A stretch of 64,000 nt of DNA from Deinococcus betulae (GTDB lineage: Bacteria; Deinococcota; Deinococci; Deinococcales; Deinococcaceae), in assembly GCF_020166395.1 (NCBI RefSeq), contig NZ_JAIQXU010000001.1:124001-188000 (forward strand), given 5' to 3'. The translations under genes and the position numbers were made by a program. Below are positions 63,052-64,000 of this stretch, in pieces (position 1 is the first letter of the stretch; every line of letters starts with the position of its first letter). A model generated the notes under the pieces. That model was not told the origin of the DNA, did no database searches, and worked only from the letters and a program-made list of their open reading frames with translations.

Positions 63052-63315
63052 CTACTCAATGGAAGAGACGTCGACCAAATCGGCAGCGGCCTTATATTCC
63101 GGACATTCTCGATCCTTGATCGCATCCCATAACAGGCCTGAAGACGGCGTGTCCTTCTTCTGTAACAGCACACATCGTCCCCAGCGTGAGGCGATAGGCC
63201 CCCGGCGGCGCCCTTGCCAGTAGGGGCACAACCAGTCCTCTATAGCACCGCTTCGTCCAAGACGGCCTGTGTAGCAATACATTGTGTCCGCAGGGATAAA
63301 AACGAGCCGGTCCAT
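63052..63315 (-). CDS. Hypothetical protein, 87 aa, possibly truncated
   Basis: A small soluble protein (MDRLVFIPADTMYCYTGRLG; GAIEDWLCPYWQGRRRGPI; ends ADLVDVSSIE) that I do not recognise. A TAGCCT box 7 bases before the ATG at 63315 supports real expression. It ends at TAG, yet the same frame carries protein-like sequence after it. If the gene once continued, this is its first half. Confidence 0.55.
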   Translation of the reverse strand: MDRLVFIPADTMYCYTGRLGRSGAIEDWLCPYWQGRRRGPIASRWGRCVLLQKKDTPSSGLLWDAIKDRECPEYKAAADLVDVSSIE

Positions 63316-63322
63316 AGTCTTC

Positions 63323-63328
63323 AGGCTA
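63323..63328 (-). promoter_or_regulatory. Leaderless promoter of the 87-aa gene
   Basis: TAGCCT 7 bases before the ATG at 63315. Confidence 0.45.
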
Positions 63329-63343
63329 CGTGGCTCTGACTTT

Positions 63344-63502
63344 TAATACGAACTCGGATTTAATCGCTCTTATAAGCGATTGAATCCGAGCGGGCTCGAA
63401 GAGTTGCACAGCAGAGCGAGAAGGAAAAATGCAGGTTCCGGGCGTGGAGCCGACAAATCGGCTCTCTTCCAATTTGTCGGCGGAACAGACGGAATCCGTA
63501 TA
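63344..63502 (+). repeat. Dispersed repeat, copy D (159 bp)
   Basis: Begins TAATACGAACTCGGATTTAA and ends GGAATCCGTATA (63491-63502). Internal blocks 'GGGCTCGAAGAGTTGCACAG', 'CAGAGCGAGAAGG' and 'GGCGTGGAGCCGACAAATC' match copies B and C. It also has an inner hairpin, CGACAAATCGG with CCAATTTGTCGGCGG. Confidence 0.78.
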
Positions 63503-63522
63503 AAAAGTGGGAAATAGGCTGC

Positions 63523-63557
63523 GGGTCAAGCTGGGCTACGACAGTCCAACTTGACCC
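63523..63557 (-). terminator. Possible terminator before the KKW-repeat gene end
   Basis: GGGTCAAG and CTTGACCC form an 8-bp stem extended by TGG/CCA. It lies 45 bases past the stop of the partial gene at 63602. The U-tract is weak. Confidence 0.4.
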
Positions 63558-63601
63558 TACTGTTTTCAGTTCTCTTGCTGACGAAGTGAAGAAGACGCGC
63601 C

Positions 63602-64000
63602 TTAGTCCTTCTTCTTAGGCTGCCACTTTTTGCGGCCCGCTTCGGGCGCGCTGGTGGCCTGCTGGCCTTCTTCCAGGGCATTTTCTCCGACTTCGCTCAG
63701 GTGAACGTGTTCGGTGATGGGGGTCTCGGTGGCTGCCGGTTCACTCACAGGAGCGGCCTCGGCGGCAGGCGCCGCTTTGGGTTGCCACTTTTTACGCTCG
63801 CCCGGAGCGGCAGCAGGGGGTGTCGGTGCAGAGGCTGGTGGGCTGACCTCGGCCTCAACAGGCGCCGCTTCAACTGCGGGCACCTCCGCAGGAGCTGCCG
63901 CTTTCGGGGACCACTTCTTGCGCTCGCCCGTGGCCACAGGGGCGGGTTGGGGCTCGGCTGGAGGTGTCAGCTCCGCCGCTGGAGGGGTCGAAGCAGCGGG
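63602..64000 (-). CDS. KKWxPK-repeat Ala/Pro-rich protein, C-terminal part
   Basis: The frame is open from the stop at 63602 to the window edge, so the N-terminus is missing (133 codons seen). It carries three repeats of the unit (G)ERKKWxPKAA: GERKKWSPKAA, GERKKWQPKAA, and GRKKWQPKKKD at the C-terminus, separated by Ala/Pro/Glu-rich linkers. This is a low-complexity, basic tail of the kind found on some RNA-binding or ribosome-associated proteins. I do not know which protein it belongs to. An internal GTG at 63937 is only one of several codons in the frame, not a likely start. Confidence 0.75.
   Translation of the reverse strand, partial: PAASTPPAAELTPPAEPQPAPVATGERKKWSPKAAAPAEVPAVEAAPVEAEVSPPASAPTPPAAAPGERKKWQPKAAPAAEAAPVSEPAATETPITEHVHLSEVGENALEEGQQATSAPEAGRKKWQPKKKD

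Noticed and set aside
63326..63529. Minus-strand 67-aa frame over repeat copy D
   Set aside because: It lies wholly in the dispersed repeat; similar frames occur at the other copies, so it is a repeat artefact.

Overview
The window is about 64 kb of GC-rich bacterial chromosome that looks like a Deinococcus. Pointers are a [LysW]-aminoadipate kinase of the Thermus/Deinococcus lysine pathway, several hypothetical proteins of Deinococcus character, and a dominant promoter style in which a TANNNT -10 box lies 5 to 11 bases before the start codon, so that the mRNA has almost no leader. Leaderless mRNAs of this kind are well known in Deinococcus. There is no rRNA, tRNA, CRISPR array, prophage or intact insertion sequence.

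Layout. 0-9 kb: the end of a GNAT acetyltransferase, hypothetical genes, a truncated repeat next to an IS630-type transposase remnant, a TspO-type membrane protein, an AT-richer island with a DUF4142 protein, argJ divergent from a GMC oxidoreductase, and a methyltransferase. 9-25 kb: gamma-glutamyltransferase, a PfkB kinase and rsmA on the minus strand; then a TPR protein, the NAD(P)HX repair enzyme, a DUF4388 protein, a PlsY-like/acyl-ACP-reductase-like fusion, a secreted phospholipase D, ispH, DUF1294, lysZ and an HtrA protease. 25-36 kb: an S1-domain protein, minC, an amidase, pheA, an overlapping SDR plus AMP-ligase pair, a 901-residue SARP/AfsR-like ATPase regulator, and small genes beside dispersed repeats. 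36-49 kb: metH-metF, a DUF4139 protein, a complete five-gene peptide ABC transporter on the minus strand and secG. 49-64 kb: a DUF2227 protein, a BACON/subtilase lipoprotein, an AcuI-type oxidoreductase, CNNM/CBS-cdd, a frameshifted exported protein, an Rrf2 regulator with its quinone-oxidoreductase-like partner, isocitrate lyase, a HAD hydrolase, an nrnA-like gene, a DegV protein, and a KKWxPK-repeat protein cut by the window edge.

How genes work together. metH and metF overlap by 4 bases and make and use methyltetrahydrofolate. The dpp-like operon runs from binding protein through two permeases to two ATPases, with hairpins between the blocks that may set their relative expression. The SDR and AMP-ligase overlap by 4 bases and probably act on one carboxylate-derived substrate. 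Rrf2 probably controls itself and the oxidoreductase downstream.

Most interesting points: (1) the PlsY-like/acyl-ACP-reductase-like fusion, which keeps the reductase cysteine but has lost PlsY catalytic motifs and may supply fatty aldehyde for the alkylamine lipids of Deinococcus; (2) three genes (TPR, ispH, CNNM) preceded by a leaderless short ORF whose stop overlaps the gene start; (3) four copies of a 140-173 bp repeat ending in GGAATCCGTRTA, two of which supply the stop codon of the neighbouring gene; (4) a palindromic -10 box shared by divergent genes; and (5) disrupted small genes.
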